DNA of 26,969 nt from Syntrophomonas sp. UBA1368 (GCA_002305965.1 DBRM01000082.1:1-26969), one strand, 5' to 3'. Shown: positions 16,677 through 25,374, counted from the first letter of the stretch. Program-made: numbers and translations. Notes: generated by a model not told the origin, from the letters alone.

Positions 16677-19016
16677 ATGAATGAAAAAACCTTGATAAAA
16701 CTGGAATTTGATAAAATACGAGCACAGCTTATGGAGTACACCTATTTTGACGGCGGCAAACGAGCTATCAAAGAGTCTGGACCATCCAGTGAATACCTGA
16801 CGGTGCTGCGCAGACTGGATGAGACAGCACAAGCTATGGAATTGTTGCGTTTTGGAGAACCGAGCTTTTTAAGCCGTGTAAAACTCATCGATGGATTGTT
16901 GGCAAAAGCCAAAGTAAGCAGTTTATTATCGCCCCAGGAGCTGCTTGAAGTTTCCTTTTTGCTGGCGGCTTCCCGTCTGGCCAAAAAGATGACTGACGAT
17001 AATAAATATGAAGCATTAAAAATATATGGCAGTCAATTGATTGAAAATCGCGATCTCGAGACTAAGATCACCGAAGCCATAAGTGAGGAAGCTGAAATAA
17101 AAGACGGAGCCTCACCGGTTCTTTATACCATCAGAAGACAGATCAATACTTTCCGTTCCCGGATCAAAGAATACTTAAACCAATTTATCCGCTCAGAAAA
17201 CAACCAGAAGTATTTGCAGGAAGCGCTGGTAACCGAAAGAGACGGGCGCTATGTGGTGCCTGTCAAACAGGAATTCAGAAATGAAGTCAAAGGTATCGTA
17301 CATGATGAATCAGCCAGCGGGGCTACAGTATTTATTGAACCGATGCCGGTGGTCGAACAAAATAATAAAATCAGAGCACTGCAGGCGGAAGAGAAGCGGG
17401 AAATAGAAAGAATACTGAGGGAACTGAGCCAGCTGGTATCCTATGAAGCAGAGGACCTGTTATTGGATCTGAAGCTGCTGAGTTCGCTTGATCATATCTT
17501 TGCCCGGGCTCGTATGGCTTATAAAACCAACGCCTTTCGCCCTCGCATAAACCAGCAGGGCATCATCGATATCAGCAGAGCCAAGCATCCGTTGCTGGGA
17601 AATTCAGCTGTTCCGGTTGATATAAGATTAGGACAGGATTATGATATGCTGGTGATTACCGGACCCAATACCGGCGGAAAAACAGTAGTTTTAAAAACTT
17701 TGGGTTTATTAACGGTAATGACCATGAGCGGCTTGTTTATACCTGCGCGGGAAAACAGCAGCATTGCTATTTTTAATGGAATCTTTGCAGATATAGGCGA
17801 TGAACAGAGTATTGAACAATCCTTAAGTACTTTCTCTTCCCATATGAAAAATATTATTGAGATATTAAATGTGGTCAACGACAAATCATTGGTTTTACTG
17901 GATGAACTAGGCGCCGGAACCGATCCGTCAGAAGGTGCAGCATTAGCCCGGGTCATCCTGGAAGAACTGAGAAGAAAAAGAGCCAAAGCAGTGGTTACCA
18001 CCCATTCAAGTGAATTGAAATACTTTGCCTACCAGAATGAACGGGTGGAAAACGCCTGTGTTGAATTTGATCCCATAAAACTGCTTCCCACTTACAAGCT
18101 CACCATCGGCATGCCAGGGCAGAGCAATGCTTTTCAAATTGCAGGCCGGCTTGGTTTGGATCAACAATTGGTGGGGCGGGCCAGACAGCTGATGCCTAAA
18201 AGGGAAATGGAAATCGGAGAAATGCTGACAGAACTAAAGGAAAAAAGGCATCAATACGAAACCACCGAAAAACAAATTGCAGTAACCCGGGATGAATTGA
18301 TCAGAGAACGGGAAGCACTGGCTCTTGAGCAGCAAAAAATGTGGGAAGAAAGGGAGGAAATAATCTCAAAAGCCAGGTCGGAAGCATATCAATATCTGAA
18401 AAATATAAAAAGTGAAGCAGATGAGGCCATAACCGAGTTAAAGGAGTTGCTTAAAAACAAGGAGAACCCTCCTAAATGGCATGAAGTAGAGCAAACCCGG
18501 CAGAAGTTGAAGAAGATCGATATTGATGAAGGGCAGGATAAACTTCAGGCCAGTCCCCCTGCGGACAGTATCAAACCGGGAGATTATGTACTTATCAAAA
18601 ATATAAAACAAAAAGGTTTCGTGGTGGAAGGACCTAATAAACAGGGAGAAGTGATCGTGCAGGCAGGGATCTTAAAGCTAACTGTCAAATTACATGAACT
18701 GGTCAAAACGGAATCAACTGAAGAAAAAACAGCCCGCATCCGCAACCAGACCTATTTGGAAAAAGCCAGGCATATATCCAAAGAAATCGATTTGCGCGGT
18801 AAAAATGCGGAGGAAGCGCTGCATTTGATTGAAAGATATCTGGAGGATGCTCATCTGGTAAATCTGGATTCCGTAAGACTCATCCACGGCAAAGGAACAG
18901 GGGCCTTAAGACTGGCGGTGCGCAATTATCTGCACGGACACTACTACGTAAAATCATATCGCGATGGGTTGCCTGAAGAAGGCGGACATGGGGTAACAGT
19001 TGTTGAATTGAACTGA
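16677..19016 (+). CDS. mutS2: MutS2 ATPase/endonuclease
   Basis: This protein has 779 residues (Bacillus MutS2 has 785). MutS2 lacks the mismatch-recognition domain of MutS. The family is linked to suppression of recombination and, in Bacillus, to rescue of collided ribosomes. In order: a core/clamp region (1-300), the ABC-type ATPase with Walker A GPNTGGKTVVLKTLG (about 328), DIGDEQSIEQSLSTFSSHM, and Walker B LVLLDELGAGTDPSEGAAL (about 406). Then come a long charged coiled coil (about 510-610), a KOW-like small domain (about 632-680), and a C-terminal Smr nuclease domain (about 704-779) with IDLRGKNAEEAL and HGKGTGALR. All catalytic blocks are intact. TGGAG precedes the ATG. It is the last gene of the zapA-polX run, followed by a terminator. 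Confidence 0.95.
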   Translation: MNEKTLIKLEFDKIRAQLMEYTYFDGGKRAIKESGPSSEYLTVLRRLDETAQAMELLRFGEPSFLSRVKLIDGLLAKAKVSSLLSPQELLEVSFLLAASRLAKKMTDDNKYEALKIYGSQLIENRDLETKITEAISEEAEIKDGASPVLYTIRRQINTFRSRIKEYLNQFIRSENNQKYLQEALVTERDGRYVVPVKQEFRNEVKGIVHDESASGATVFIEPMPVVEQNNKIRALQAEEKREIERILRELSQLVSYEAEDLLLDLKLLSSLDHIFARARMAYKTNAFRPRINQQGIIDISRAKHPLLGNSAVPVDIRLGQDYDMLVITGPNTGGKTVVLKTLGLLTVMTMSGLFIPARENSSIAIFNGIFADIGDEQSIEQSLSTFSSHMKNIIEILNVVNDKSLVLLDELGAGTDPSEGAALARVILEELRRKRAKAVVTTHSSELKYFAYQNERVENACVEFDPIKLLPTYKLTIGMPGQSNAFQIAGRLGLDQQLVGRARQLMPKREMEIGEMLTELKEKRHQYETTEKQIAVTRDELIREREALALEQQKMWEEREEIISKARSEAYQYLKNIKSEADEAITELKELLKNKENPPKWHEVEQTRQKLKKIDIDEGQDKLQASPPADSIKPGDYVLIKNIKQKGFVVEGPNKQGEVIVQAGILKLTVKLHELVKTESTEEKTARIRNQTYLEKARHISKEIDLRGKNAEEALHLIERYLEDAHLVNLDSVRLIHGKGTGALRLAVRNYLHGHYYVKSYRDGLPEEGGHGVTVVELN

Positions 19017-19087
19017 TCAGTGCATTAAAAAAAGGTCATCCTGATTGGTTTGAAAACCTTTGTGACCCAAATATTAATTTATATTGA

Positions 19088-19114
19088 CCGGCCCTTTCAG
19101 GCCGGCTTTTCCTT
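19088..19114 (+). terminator. Rho-independent terminator after mutS2
   Basis: CCGGCC (19088-19093) pairs with GGCCGG (19100-19105) around CTTTCA, followed by C and TTTTCCTT. A second, nested hairpin lies just before it (GGTCA 19034-19038 with TGACC 19063-19067, enclosing GGTTT/AAACC). Confidence 0.75.
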
Positions 19115-19178
19115 GTGAACAGAGCGAACACTTTAGAGGTTGTGATTATGAATGTCAAAAAGTAGCGGAAAATAATCG

Positions 19179-19211
19179 TTGTAAGTAAATGGTAAAACTA
19201 TTATCATTTAC
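19179..19211 (+). promoter_or_regulatory. Candidate capA promoter overlapped by an 11-bp dyad
   Basis: TTGTAA (19179-19184), a 17-base spacer and TATCAT (19202-19207) form a plausible vegetative promoter. A dyad overlaps the -10: GTAAATGGTAA (19185-19195) pairs with TTATCATTTAC (19201-19211), with one G-T pair and a 5-base centre. It could be an operator or an RNA hairpin. Confidence 0.35.
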
Positions 19212-19218
19212 ATAAATA

Positions 19219-19287
19219 TTGACAATTGGAAAGCCATATCTGAAGACCTGACTTGAACCCGTTTAATATTTAAATTCCAATTAACAA
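19219..19287 (+). repeat. Long-range inverted repeat in the capA leader
   Basis: TTGACAATTGGAA (19219-19231) is matched by its reverse complement with two mismatches at 19275-19287; the inner 8 bases are perfect. The enclosed 43 bases hold no gene. The downstream arm ends 6 bases before AAGGAGG of capA, so a folded leader could affect translation. Confidence 0.4.
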
Positions 19288-19312
19288 TTAAAAAGGAGGG
19301 GGAATAATTTAG

Positions 19313-20389
19313 ATGAAAAAGACATGCATTCGTCGTTATGTTTTATCGCTGCTATTAACGGTTGTTGTGGGAGGTTCTTGCTTGCTGCCAGGATTTGCAG
19401 CGGCGCAGGAATCAACTTCATCGGAAGTCAGTTTGACAGCAACCGGGGATATCATGCTGGCGCGGAATGTTGGCAAAATCATTGCCAAGCAAGGTTATGA
19501 TTATCCATTCAGACTGTTAGACGGACGCTTGGCGGCAGCGGATATCACTTTTGGCAATTTGGAAAGCCCCTTATCTGATAAGGGGAAAGCTCTCTATGGA
19601 AAGAGCGTAGTATTTCGCGGCGACCCAGAAATGGTGCCAGTTCTTGCCCAACAAGGTTTTGATATAGTGAGTCTTGCCAACAATCATGCCATGGATTATA
19701 ATTCTGAGGCTCTGATCGAGACCATAACTTTACTAAAGGAAAACAATGTAGAACCAGTTGGTGCAGGTCCTAACCTTACTGATGCACGCAAAGCGGTCAT
19801 TATTACCAGGAACGGACTTCGTATAGGATTTCTGGCTTATTCGGATAAATACAAGACTGATTTCTTAATAAGAAAATCTTTTGCAGCTGATGATGACAGC
19901 TATGGGGTATCCCCGCTGGATAAAGATATGATCTTGCAGGATCTGAAAGCACTGGAATCACAGGTTGATGTAACCGTAGTATCATTGCACTGGGGAAAGG
20001 AATACAATAGTAGTCCTGCTTCTTCCGACAAAAAGCTGGCTCATGATATTATTGATGGCGGTGCAGAACTAATCATCGGACATCATCCCCATCGGTTACA
20101 GGGCGTGGAAAGATACAAGAAAGGACTGATTGCTTACAGTCTGGGCAATTTTGTATTTGATCAGAAGACGATGCTGTATATGCGGCAAAGTATGATCCTT
20201 GATGTGAAACTGGCACCACAGGAAGTTGTAGAAGCTACCATAACGCCAGTACTTATCACTGATTATCAGCCAGCCATACTGACTGGTTCCAAAGCCAATA
20301 AACTGCTCAAGACAATAGCTGGTTACTGCAGCAAGCTGAATACAACAACATCGATTCAAAACGATGTACTCACGATTGATATGGATTAA
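19313..20389 (+). CDS. CapA-family secreted metallophosphatase-like protein
   Basis: This 358-residue protein has an N-terminal signal peptide (about 1-31: positively charged start, hydrophobic core, then GFAAAQ). The rest is the CapA (poly-gamma-glutamate synthesis) fold, a calcineurin-like metallophosphatase relative. Characteristic blocks are TATGDIMLARNV, ITFGNLESPLSDKG, VSLANNHAMDYNSEAL, VVSLHWGKEY, GAELIIGHHPHRLQGVE and IAYSLGNFVFDQ, carrying the expected Asp, Asn and His metal ligands. No capB or capC is nearby, so a real role in poly-glutamate export is not supported; a surface role, possibly wall-linked, is inferred from secretion and the neighbouring dipeptidase. AAGGAGG lies at 19293-19299. 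Confidence 0.88.
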   Translation: MKKTCIRRYVLSLLLTVVVGGSCLLPGFAAAQESTSSEVSLTATGDIMLARNVGKIIAKQGYDYPFRLLDGRLAAADITFGNLESPLSDKGKALYGKSVVFRGDPEMVPVLAQQGFDIVSLANNHAMDYNSEALIETITLLKENNVEPVGAGPNLTDARKAVIITRNGLRIGFLAYSDKYKTDFLIRKSFAADDDSYGVSPLDKDMILQDLKALESQVDVTVVSLHWGKEYNSSPASSDKKLAHDIIDGGAELIIGHHPHRLQGVERYKKGLIAYSLGNFVFDQKTMLYMRQSMILDVKLAPQEVVEATITPVLITDYQPAILTGSKANKLLKTIAGYCSKLNTTTSIQNDVLTIDMD

Positions 20390-20424
20390 CTTTAATGCCG
20401 GTACTTTTTTATAGAAGAATTATG

Positions 20425-20448
20425 GGACCTGTAAGGTCCTTTTTCTTT
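20425..20448 (+). terminator. Rho-independent terminator after capA
   Basis: GGACCT (20425-20430) pairs with AGGTCC (20434-20439) around GTA and runs into TTTTTCTTT. Confidence 0.75.
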
Positions 20449-20557
20449 CGAGCTATATCAAAATGTTAACTAATGAGTTGTGTTGGCTGTTATAAGTCAG
20501 GGGATATTATTTGAAGCAAAGGGGATAAAATATCTAAAAAATAAGGGGGGATCCTAT

Positions 20558-21241
20558 ATTAGATTTAAGACTTTCATTATTGCTGTTTTGCTGCTGATCG
20601 TGCTATTCGCGAGCTGTGCTGAAAAGGCATATGTTCCCGAAGGGTTTATCCATATCAACCAGGTCATACCTGATGTAGTATATGATATCAGGTATTCTGG
20701 CCATAATAACTTCGTCGGAGCCAGGATTGATGGATATAATGCACCCATGGCTATTTTAACCGTTGAAGCTGCGGCGGCTTTAAAGGATGTAAGTGAAGAA
20801 GTGGACAGTAAAGGCTACAATTTAAAGATTTTTGACGGCTACCGGCCGCAAAAAGCGGTGGATCATTTTATCAGATGGGCAGAAGATGCAGAGGATATAC
20901 AGATGAAGCCCTGGTATTATCCTAATATTGATAAAAAAGATCTGTTTAGAAATGGGTACATCGCGAAAAAATCAGCTCATAGCCGAGGCAGTACAATCGA
21001 TTTGACACTGGTTTACAAGAATACGGGAACCGAATTGGACATGGGCAGCAGTTATGATTTTTTAGATCCAATCTCTGCCCATGACTCGACACTGGTCAGC
21101 ACCGAGCAGGCGGCTAATCGTAAAATATTGAAAGAAGCCATGGAAAATCATGGCTTCAGGTCTTATTACAAAGAATGGTGGCATTATACGCTGGTTAATG
21201 AACCGTATCCCGATACATACTTTAACTTTGATGTGGAATAA
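20558..21241 (+). CDS. Lipoprotein VanX-type D-alanyl-D-alanine dipeptidase
   Basis: This zinc peptidase of family M15D hydrolyses D-Ala-D-Ala. With ATT at 20558 as start it has 227 residues. R96 (FDGYRP), H141 and D148 (SAHSRGSTIDL), E206 and H209 (EWWHYT) correspond to VanX R71, H116, D123, E181 and H184, all with a constant offset of 25, so the active site is complete. Unlike cytoplasmic VanX it begins with a lipoprotein signal: FKTFIIAVLLLIVLFASC, lipidated C20. The start is unusual. AAGGGGGG (20543-20550) stands 7 bases before ATT, and no ATG, GTG or TTG lies in frame there. The alternatives, GTG 20480 and TTG 20483, have poor ribosome binding sites and would put 26 residues ahead of the signal. 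Its role could be peptidoglycan precursor or fragment turnover outside the membrane. Confidence 0.85.
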   Translation: MRFKTFIIAVLLLIVLFASCAEKAYVPEGFIHINQVIPDVVYDIRYSGHNNFVGARIDGYNAPMAILTVEAAAALKDVSEEVDSKGYNLKIFDGYRPQKAVDHFIRWAEDAEDIQMKPWYYPNIDKKDLFRNGYIAKKSAHSRGSTIDLTLVYKNTGTELDMGSSYDFLDPISAHDSTLVSTEQAANRKILKEAMENHGFRSYYKEWWHYTLVNEPYPDTYFNFDVE

Positions 21242-21281
21242 TAAGTTTAAAATTATTTGTCGATATTAAACTGCTGACTGT

Positions 21282-23711
21282 TTAGTCTTCTCCCACTAAC
21301 TCATCTATGACCTGGCGGGCTTTTTTATTTTTGACCTGGTGTTCTTCAATATCACAATAGGGGACATTTTGACCAGGCTGTAATCTGACTGACAAAATGC
21401 TTTCTGCAGGACAGCCGCCTGTTTGCAGTGGATTGGCAATATTTGCCCGGTATAGTTTACCGTCATGTCGTTCGTCCATGCAGACATAATCCTCACCTTT
21501 AAACAAACCGGAAAAATTTGATTCCGTATGGATATCACATTTTTCTGTAGGAATTTTTAATTCATCTGCACTTTCTTCACTGGTCTTGACCATGGCTCGC
21601 ATTTCAGGATTAGGACAGTATTTACCAGCCAGTTTCCCTGACTCCGGACAGATATACAAAATTTCATGCACCGTACAGGTGTCCGTGGGGATACTGTCCT
21701 TACGGCTATATTCAGAGATGATCGCATCTTCCGGACAATTTTCCGAGGGCAGCAGCCCTGATTTTGAGCATACCTGAACCTGTACAATTCCGCCTGGCAT
21801 TGATAATGGGGGCGGATTTTTTATCTGGTGTGCCTTTTGCAGCATGGAGCGGAAAATCTTGGCCGGATACCCGCCGCCGTAGACACTATTCATAGTCAGG
21901 TGTTCGTCGTAGCCCATCCATACTGCCACCGAGTAACCAGGGGTAAAGCCGCAGAACCATGAATCCATATAACTTTCAGAAGTACCAGTTTTACCAGCTG
22001 TGGCAACACCTGGTACTTTGGCGTTGGTTCCGGTCCCGGCAGCAGTAACAGTTTGCAGCATACTGGTCATCAGCCAGGAAGTTTGATCTGACATGACCCG
22101 TTTGAGTTTAAACTTATAGTTGTAAATCTCTTTTCCGTTGTCATCAACGATGCGGGTAATGAAATGCGGTTTTACATACATGCCGCCATTGCCAATGGCA
22201 CCATAAGCAGCAGCCATTTGTACCGGGGTTGCCCCTCTGGTCAGTCCGCCCAGAGCCAGTGGTGCAAGAGCCAGATCATTGGTGCCCGGGGAGTCAACCA
22301 ATTCCAGCCCCATATTTTTGGCAAAGTCGAAACTGGTGCCTATACCAACCTGGTCCAATAATTGCACGGCATAAGTATTGATCGAATACTGTACTGCAGT
22401 ACGCATGGTGATCAGACCGCGGTAACCCAGATCGTAGTTTTTGGGGGACCAGACAGTACCGCCGATTTTAAAGGAAATCGGTGAATCATCCAATACATAA
22501 TAGGGCATGATACCGGACTCCAATGCCGGAGAATAGACGGAAATAGGTTTGATTGAAGAACCAGGCTGTCTATATGCACTGGTTGCCCGGTTGAAACCTC
22601 TTCTTTGTTCATATTTTCTACCGCCGATTAAGGCTTTGATTTCGCCGTTGCTGTGATCCATAAGTACCATAGCAGACTGGATCAATTGACCGTTTTTACT
22701 TTCGGTTGGAAAGTTGGCATTGTTCTGATACAAGGACTCAGCATGGTTTTGCAGGTCGGAATTCATGGTGGAATAAATCTGCAGTCCGGCCTTATAAATC
22801 GCTTTGTTAGGATCATCGTATATTTTAAGCTCTTCCAATATGTCAATGGCTTCCTCAATTACCGCATCAGTAAAATATCCGAACTGAACATTTTCACCGG
22901 TGGACTGATTAAAAACCAGTTCCATCTTATAAGCATCTTCGGCTTCCGCTTGAGTGATGTAACCACATGCCACCATATTATTTAAAACAATTTTCTGCCT
23001 GGCTTTTGCTTTCTCCACAGATAAAAATGGATTGATCACATTGGGGTTTTGAGGTACCCCAGCCAGGAGTGCACATTCTGCCAGGTTCAATTCAGTTACA
23101 TCTTTTCCATAATAGGTTTGTGATGCAGCTTGTACGCCGTAAGCCCCGCTGCCAAAATAAATCTTATTTAAATACATGGAAAAGATTTCGTCCTTGGAGT
23201 AATTCGCTTCGATTTTAAATGATAAAATAGCCTCTTTGACTTTTCTCTCCCATTCTTTATCGAAGGACAGAAAAGCATTACGTGCCAATTGCATGGTAAT
23301 GGTACTGGCTCCCTGTCCGGTCAGGTCCCCTGATTGCACATTGCGGAATATTGCACGGGATATTCCTTTAATAGTTATACCGTGGTGTTTATAAAAATCC
23401 TGATCTTCGGTTGCGATAAAGGCTTGTTTTAAAGATTCCGGCACCTTGTCAAAGGTAATTTCAGTTCGGTTTTCTTCTGCATGCAGATTGGCTGCTGCCT
23501 GTCCCTGATCATCATAGATGATGGTAGTTTTTGCACCGCTAAGGAGCTGCGGATCCCAGGCTGGCAAGTTACTGGCTGCATAAATAAACAAGCCGGCTGT
23601 GAATACTGCACCAACTATGACCAGGACCAACAAAATGTTCAGAATGGTTTTTTTTCGTTTGGATCCTGTTTTTTTATTAGAGCTGGTACGGCTCATTGTA
23701 TGTGCTGTCAT
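21282..23711 (-). CDS. Class A penicillin-binding protein (PBP1A type), transglycosylase/transpeptidase
   Basis: This 809-residue bifunctional peptidoglycan synthase has a short basic cytoplasmic tail and one TM segment (about 22-45). The GT51 glycosyltransferase has catalytic E102 in ATEDQDFYKHHG, then GASTITMQLARN and KIYFGSGAYGVQAAS. The transpeptidase has nucleophile S385 in QPGSSIKPIS, an SxN box (YSINTY) and KTGTS. From C648 on there is a 160-residue tail of three modules with pattern C..SG.L..CP..C..H, nine cysteines in total. The start ATG is 13 bases from AGGAGG, a long spacing. A TATAAT (-10, plus positions 23756 down to 23751) lies upstream. It converges with the dipeptidase gene; an AT-rich 7-bp dyad (21244-21250 with 21266-21272) lies between the stops. 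Confidence 0.95.
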   Translation of the reverse strand: MTAHTMSRTSSNKKTGSKRKKTILNILLVLVIVGAVFTAGLFIYAASNLPAWDPQLLSGAKTTIIYDDQGQAAANLHAEENRTEITFDKVPESLKQAFIATEDQDFYKHHGITIKGISRAIFRNVQSGDLTGQGASTITMQLARNAFLSFDKEWERKVKEAILSFKIEANYSKDEIFSMYLNKIYFGSGAYGVQAASQTYYGKDVTELNLAECALLAGVPQNPNVINPFLSVEKAKARQKIVLNNMVACGYITQAEAEDAYKMELVFNQSTGENVQFGYFTDAVIEEAIDILEELKIYDDPNKAIYKAGLQIYSTMNSDLQNHAESLYQNNANFPTESKNGQLIQSAMVLMDHSNGEIKALIGGRKYEQRRGFNRATSAYRQPGSSIKPISVYSPALESGIMPYYVLDDSPISFKIGGTVWSPKNYDLGYRGLITMRTAVQYSINTYAVQLLDQVGIGTSFDFAKNMGLELVDSPGTNDLALAPLALGGLTRGATPVQMAAAYGAIGNGGMYVKPHFITRIVDDNGKEIYNYKFKLKRVMSDQTSWLMTSMLQTVTAAGTGTNAKVPGVATAGKTGTSESYMDSWFCGFTPGYSVAVWMGYDEHLTMNSVYGGGYPAKIFRSMLQKAHQIKNPPPLSMPGGIVQVQVCSKSGLLPSENCPEDAIISEYSRKDSIPTDTCTVHEILYICPESGKLAGKYCPNPEMRAMVKTSEESADELKIPTEKCDIHTESNFSGLFKGEDYVCMDERHDGKLYRANIANPLQTGGCPAESILSVRLQPGQNVPYCDIEEHQVKNKKARQVIDELVGED

Positions 23712-23750
23712 TATAGAATATAAACCTCCTGAAGATAATTTATAATTACT

Positions 23751-23756
23751 ATTATA
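23751..23756 (-). promoter_or_regulatory. -10 element for the penicillin-binding protein gene
   Basis: On the minus strand these bases read TATAAT, about 40 bases before the start codon. No clear -35 is seen. The 121-base divergent region to tyrS is AT-rich, and no T-box or other known riboswitch is visible in it. Confidence 0.4.
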
Positions 23757-23832
23757 TACGGCTTTATGGGTCTAATTATTGCACATAATCACGGCCATAT
23801 GCTATCATTTTTTATGGCAAGGAGGTTATATT

Positions 23833-25053
23833 ATGGATAATAGCATAGATCAGCAGGTTTCAGCCCAGCTGGAAACCATAAAAAGAGGCGTTGTGGATAT
23901 CATTCCAGAGGACGAATTAAAGAATAAACTCTACAATTCGATCAAAAACCATAAACCCTTAAGAATTAAATTAGGACTTGATCCAACCGCACCGGATATC
24001 CATTTGGGGCATACTGTAGTTTTAAACAAACTAAGACAATTTCAGGATCTGGGGCATGAAGTCCACCTTATCATAGGTGATTTTACAGCCAGGATAGGGG
24101 ACCCCAGCGGTAAATCCGAAACCCGCAAACAATTATCTGCTGAACAAATTGCTGTCAATGCAGCCACATATCAGGAACAGATCTTTAAAGTTCTGGACAA
24201 AAACAAAACTATTATTCACTATAACAGCGAATGGTTACAGAATATGAATCTTGTGGATGTACTTTCCCTGGCAGGCAAGTATACGGTGGCACGTATGCTG
24301 GAAAGAGACGATTTCAGCAAACGTTACAAAGAAGGAATGCCTATTGGGGTTCATGAATTTATGTATCCTTTGATGCAGGGGTATGATTCCGTTGAGTTGC
24401 AGGCTGATGTGGAAATGGGCGGAACTGATCAGACCTTTAATCTGCTGGTGGGGAGAAATCTGCAGAGAGAATATGGACAGGAACCGCAAATTGCTCTTAC
24501 CATGCCAATCCTGGAGGGGACTGACGGCGTACAGAAGATGAGCAAAAGCCTGGGCAACTACATTGGTGTAAATGAAGAGCCCAATGAAATATTCGGCAAA
24601 ACGATGTCCATCACTGATGATTTGATTTGCCGTTATTTTGAACTGGTCACCCGGGTTCCCATGTCAGAGATCAATGAGATGAAAACGCGGATGGAAAAGG
24701 GAGAACTGAACCCGCGTGATGCCAAAATAAAACTGGCTAAAGCGATCATTGCTATCTTCTATAATGAAGAAGAAGCTGATAAAGCGGAAGAAAGATTTAA
24801 ATTGATTTTTTCCAAACACGACATTCCTGATGACATCCCGGCGATACAAACCACCGAAAAGGAAGTGTGGCTGCCGAAATTTTTACTTGAACATGGCATG
24901 GTTCAGTCTGCCAGTGATGGCAGAAGGATGCTCCAGCAGGAGGCTGTAAAAGTAAACGGAAACAAGCAAACAGAGGAGAACTTGATTCTGGAAAATGATA
25001 TGGTGATCCAGGTGGGGAAACGCAAATTCCTTAAAATCATTCTGAACGATTAA
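23833..25053 (+). CDS. tyrS: Tyrosine--tRNA ligase
   Basis: This 406-residue class I synthetase charges tRNA-Tyr. The HIGH motif is HLGH at 57-60 within DPTAPDIHLGHTVVLNKLRQ. The KMSKS motif is exact, K235 to S239. Tyrosine-site elements include MYPLMQGYDSVELQADVEMG and GGTDQTFNLLVGRN. The C-terminal ~65 residues form an S4 RNA-binding domain (MVQSASDGRRMLQQEAVKVN). The wording of the HIGH region is closer to the TyrZ-type than to the TyrS-type enzyme of Bacillus. AAGGAGG (23819-23825) with 7-base spacing fixes the ATG at 23833. Unlike pheST, no T-box leader precedes it. A bidirectional terminator follows. Confidence 0.95.
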   Translation: MDNSIDQQVSAQLETIKRGVVDIIPEDELKNKLYNSIKNHKPLRIKLGLDPTAPDIHLGHTVVLNKLRQFQDLGHEVHLIIGDFTARIGDPSGKSETRKQLSAEQIAVNAATYQEQIFKVLDKNKTIIHYNSEWLQNMNLVDVLSLAGKYTVARMLERDDFSKRYKEGMPIGVHEFMYPLMQGYDSVELQADVEMGGTDQTFNLLVGRNLQREYGQEPQIALTMPILEGTDGVQKMSKSLGNYIGVNEEPNEIFGKTMSITDDLICRYFELVTRVPMSEINEMKTRMEKGELNPRDAKIKLAKAIIAIFYNEEEADKAEERFKLIFSKHDIPDDIPAIQTTEKEVWLPKFLLEHGMVQSASDGRRMLQQEAVKVNGNKQTEENLILENDMVIQVGKRKFLKIILND

Positions 25054-25070
25054 AATGTCAGGAACCATTT

Positions 25071-25098
25071 AAAAAAGCCGGGTTTATACCCGGCTTTT
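25071..25098. terminator. Bidirectional terminator between tyrS and the minus-strand gene
   Basis: GCCGGGT (25077-25083) pairs with ACCCGGC (25088-25094) around TTAT, with six A before and four T after, so it can end transcripts from both sides. Confidence 0.88.
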
Positions 25099-25122
25099 GC
25101 TGATTATTACAGACCTTGGTAC

Positions 25123-25374
25123 TCAAGAGAACTTTCTTAGTTCTTTTAATGCACGAGCCATTTCATCCAGATGGCCTTCAAAAAAAATTGCCTGCGCTTT
25201 TACATCAGAATAGTCAAGTGAAATCAATTTGATAAAAGTAAACCCCAAATCTTCAAGTTCAGCCTGACTGGTTTCTCTTATAATTTTTAACTGTGCTTCA
25301 GTAACTTTACTGACCTTGCAGTAGATGTTTTTTTCCTTGGCATTTGTCATAATGGTGGCGACCAGCGTACGCAT
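25123..25374 (-). CDS. Hypothetical protein, 83 aa
   Basis: I do not recognise this protein. It is small, soluble and mixed in charge, with no signal peptide, membrane segment or obvious metal motif. The N-terminal ~50 residues are Lys- and Thr-rich, then comes LGFTFIKLISLDYSD, a likely beta strand region, and a C-terminal amphipathic helix (HLDEMARALKELRKF). The start is probably the ATG at 25374, with GGAGTG 9 bases ahead on the minus strand; a GTG four codons earlier overlaps that site. A good start signal and its ending at the shared terminator suggest it is a real gene. It stands alone on its strand. Confidence 0.65.
   Translation of the reverse strand: MRTLVATIMTNAKEKNIYCKVSKVTEAQLKIIRETSQAELEDLGFTFIKLISLDYSDVKAQAIFFEGHLDEMARALKELRKFS

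Noticed and set aside
19247..19262. tRNA-like fragment (ACTTGAACCCG) in the capA leader
   Set aside because: No acceptor stem, anticodon arm or CCA-side pairing surrounds it; likely coincidence.
23712..23832. T-box or other riboswitch ahead of tyrS
   Set aside because: The region is only 121 bases, with no T-box core, terminator hairpin or S-turn; nothing supports it.
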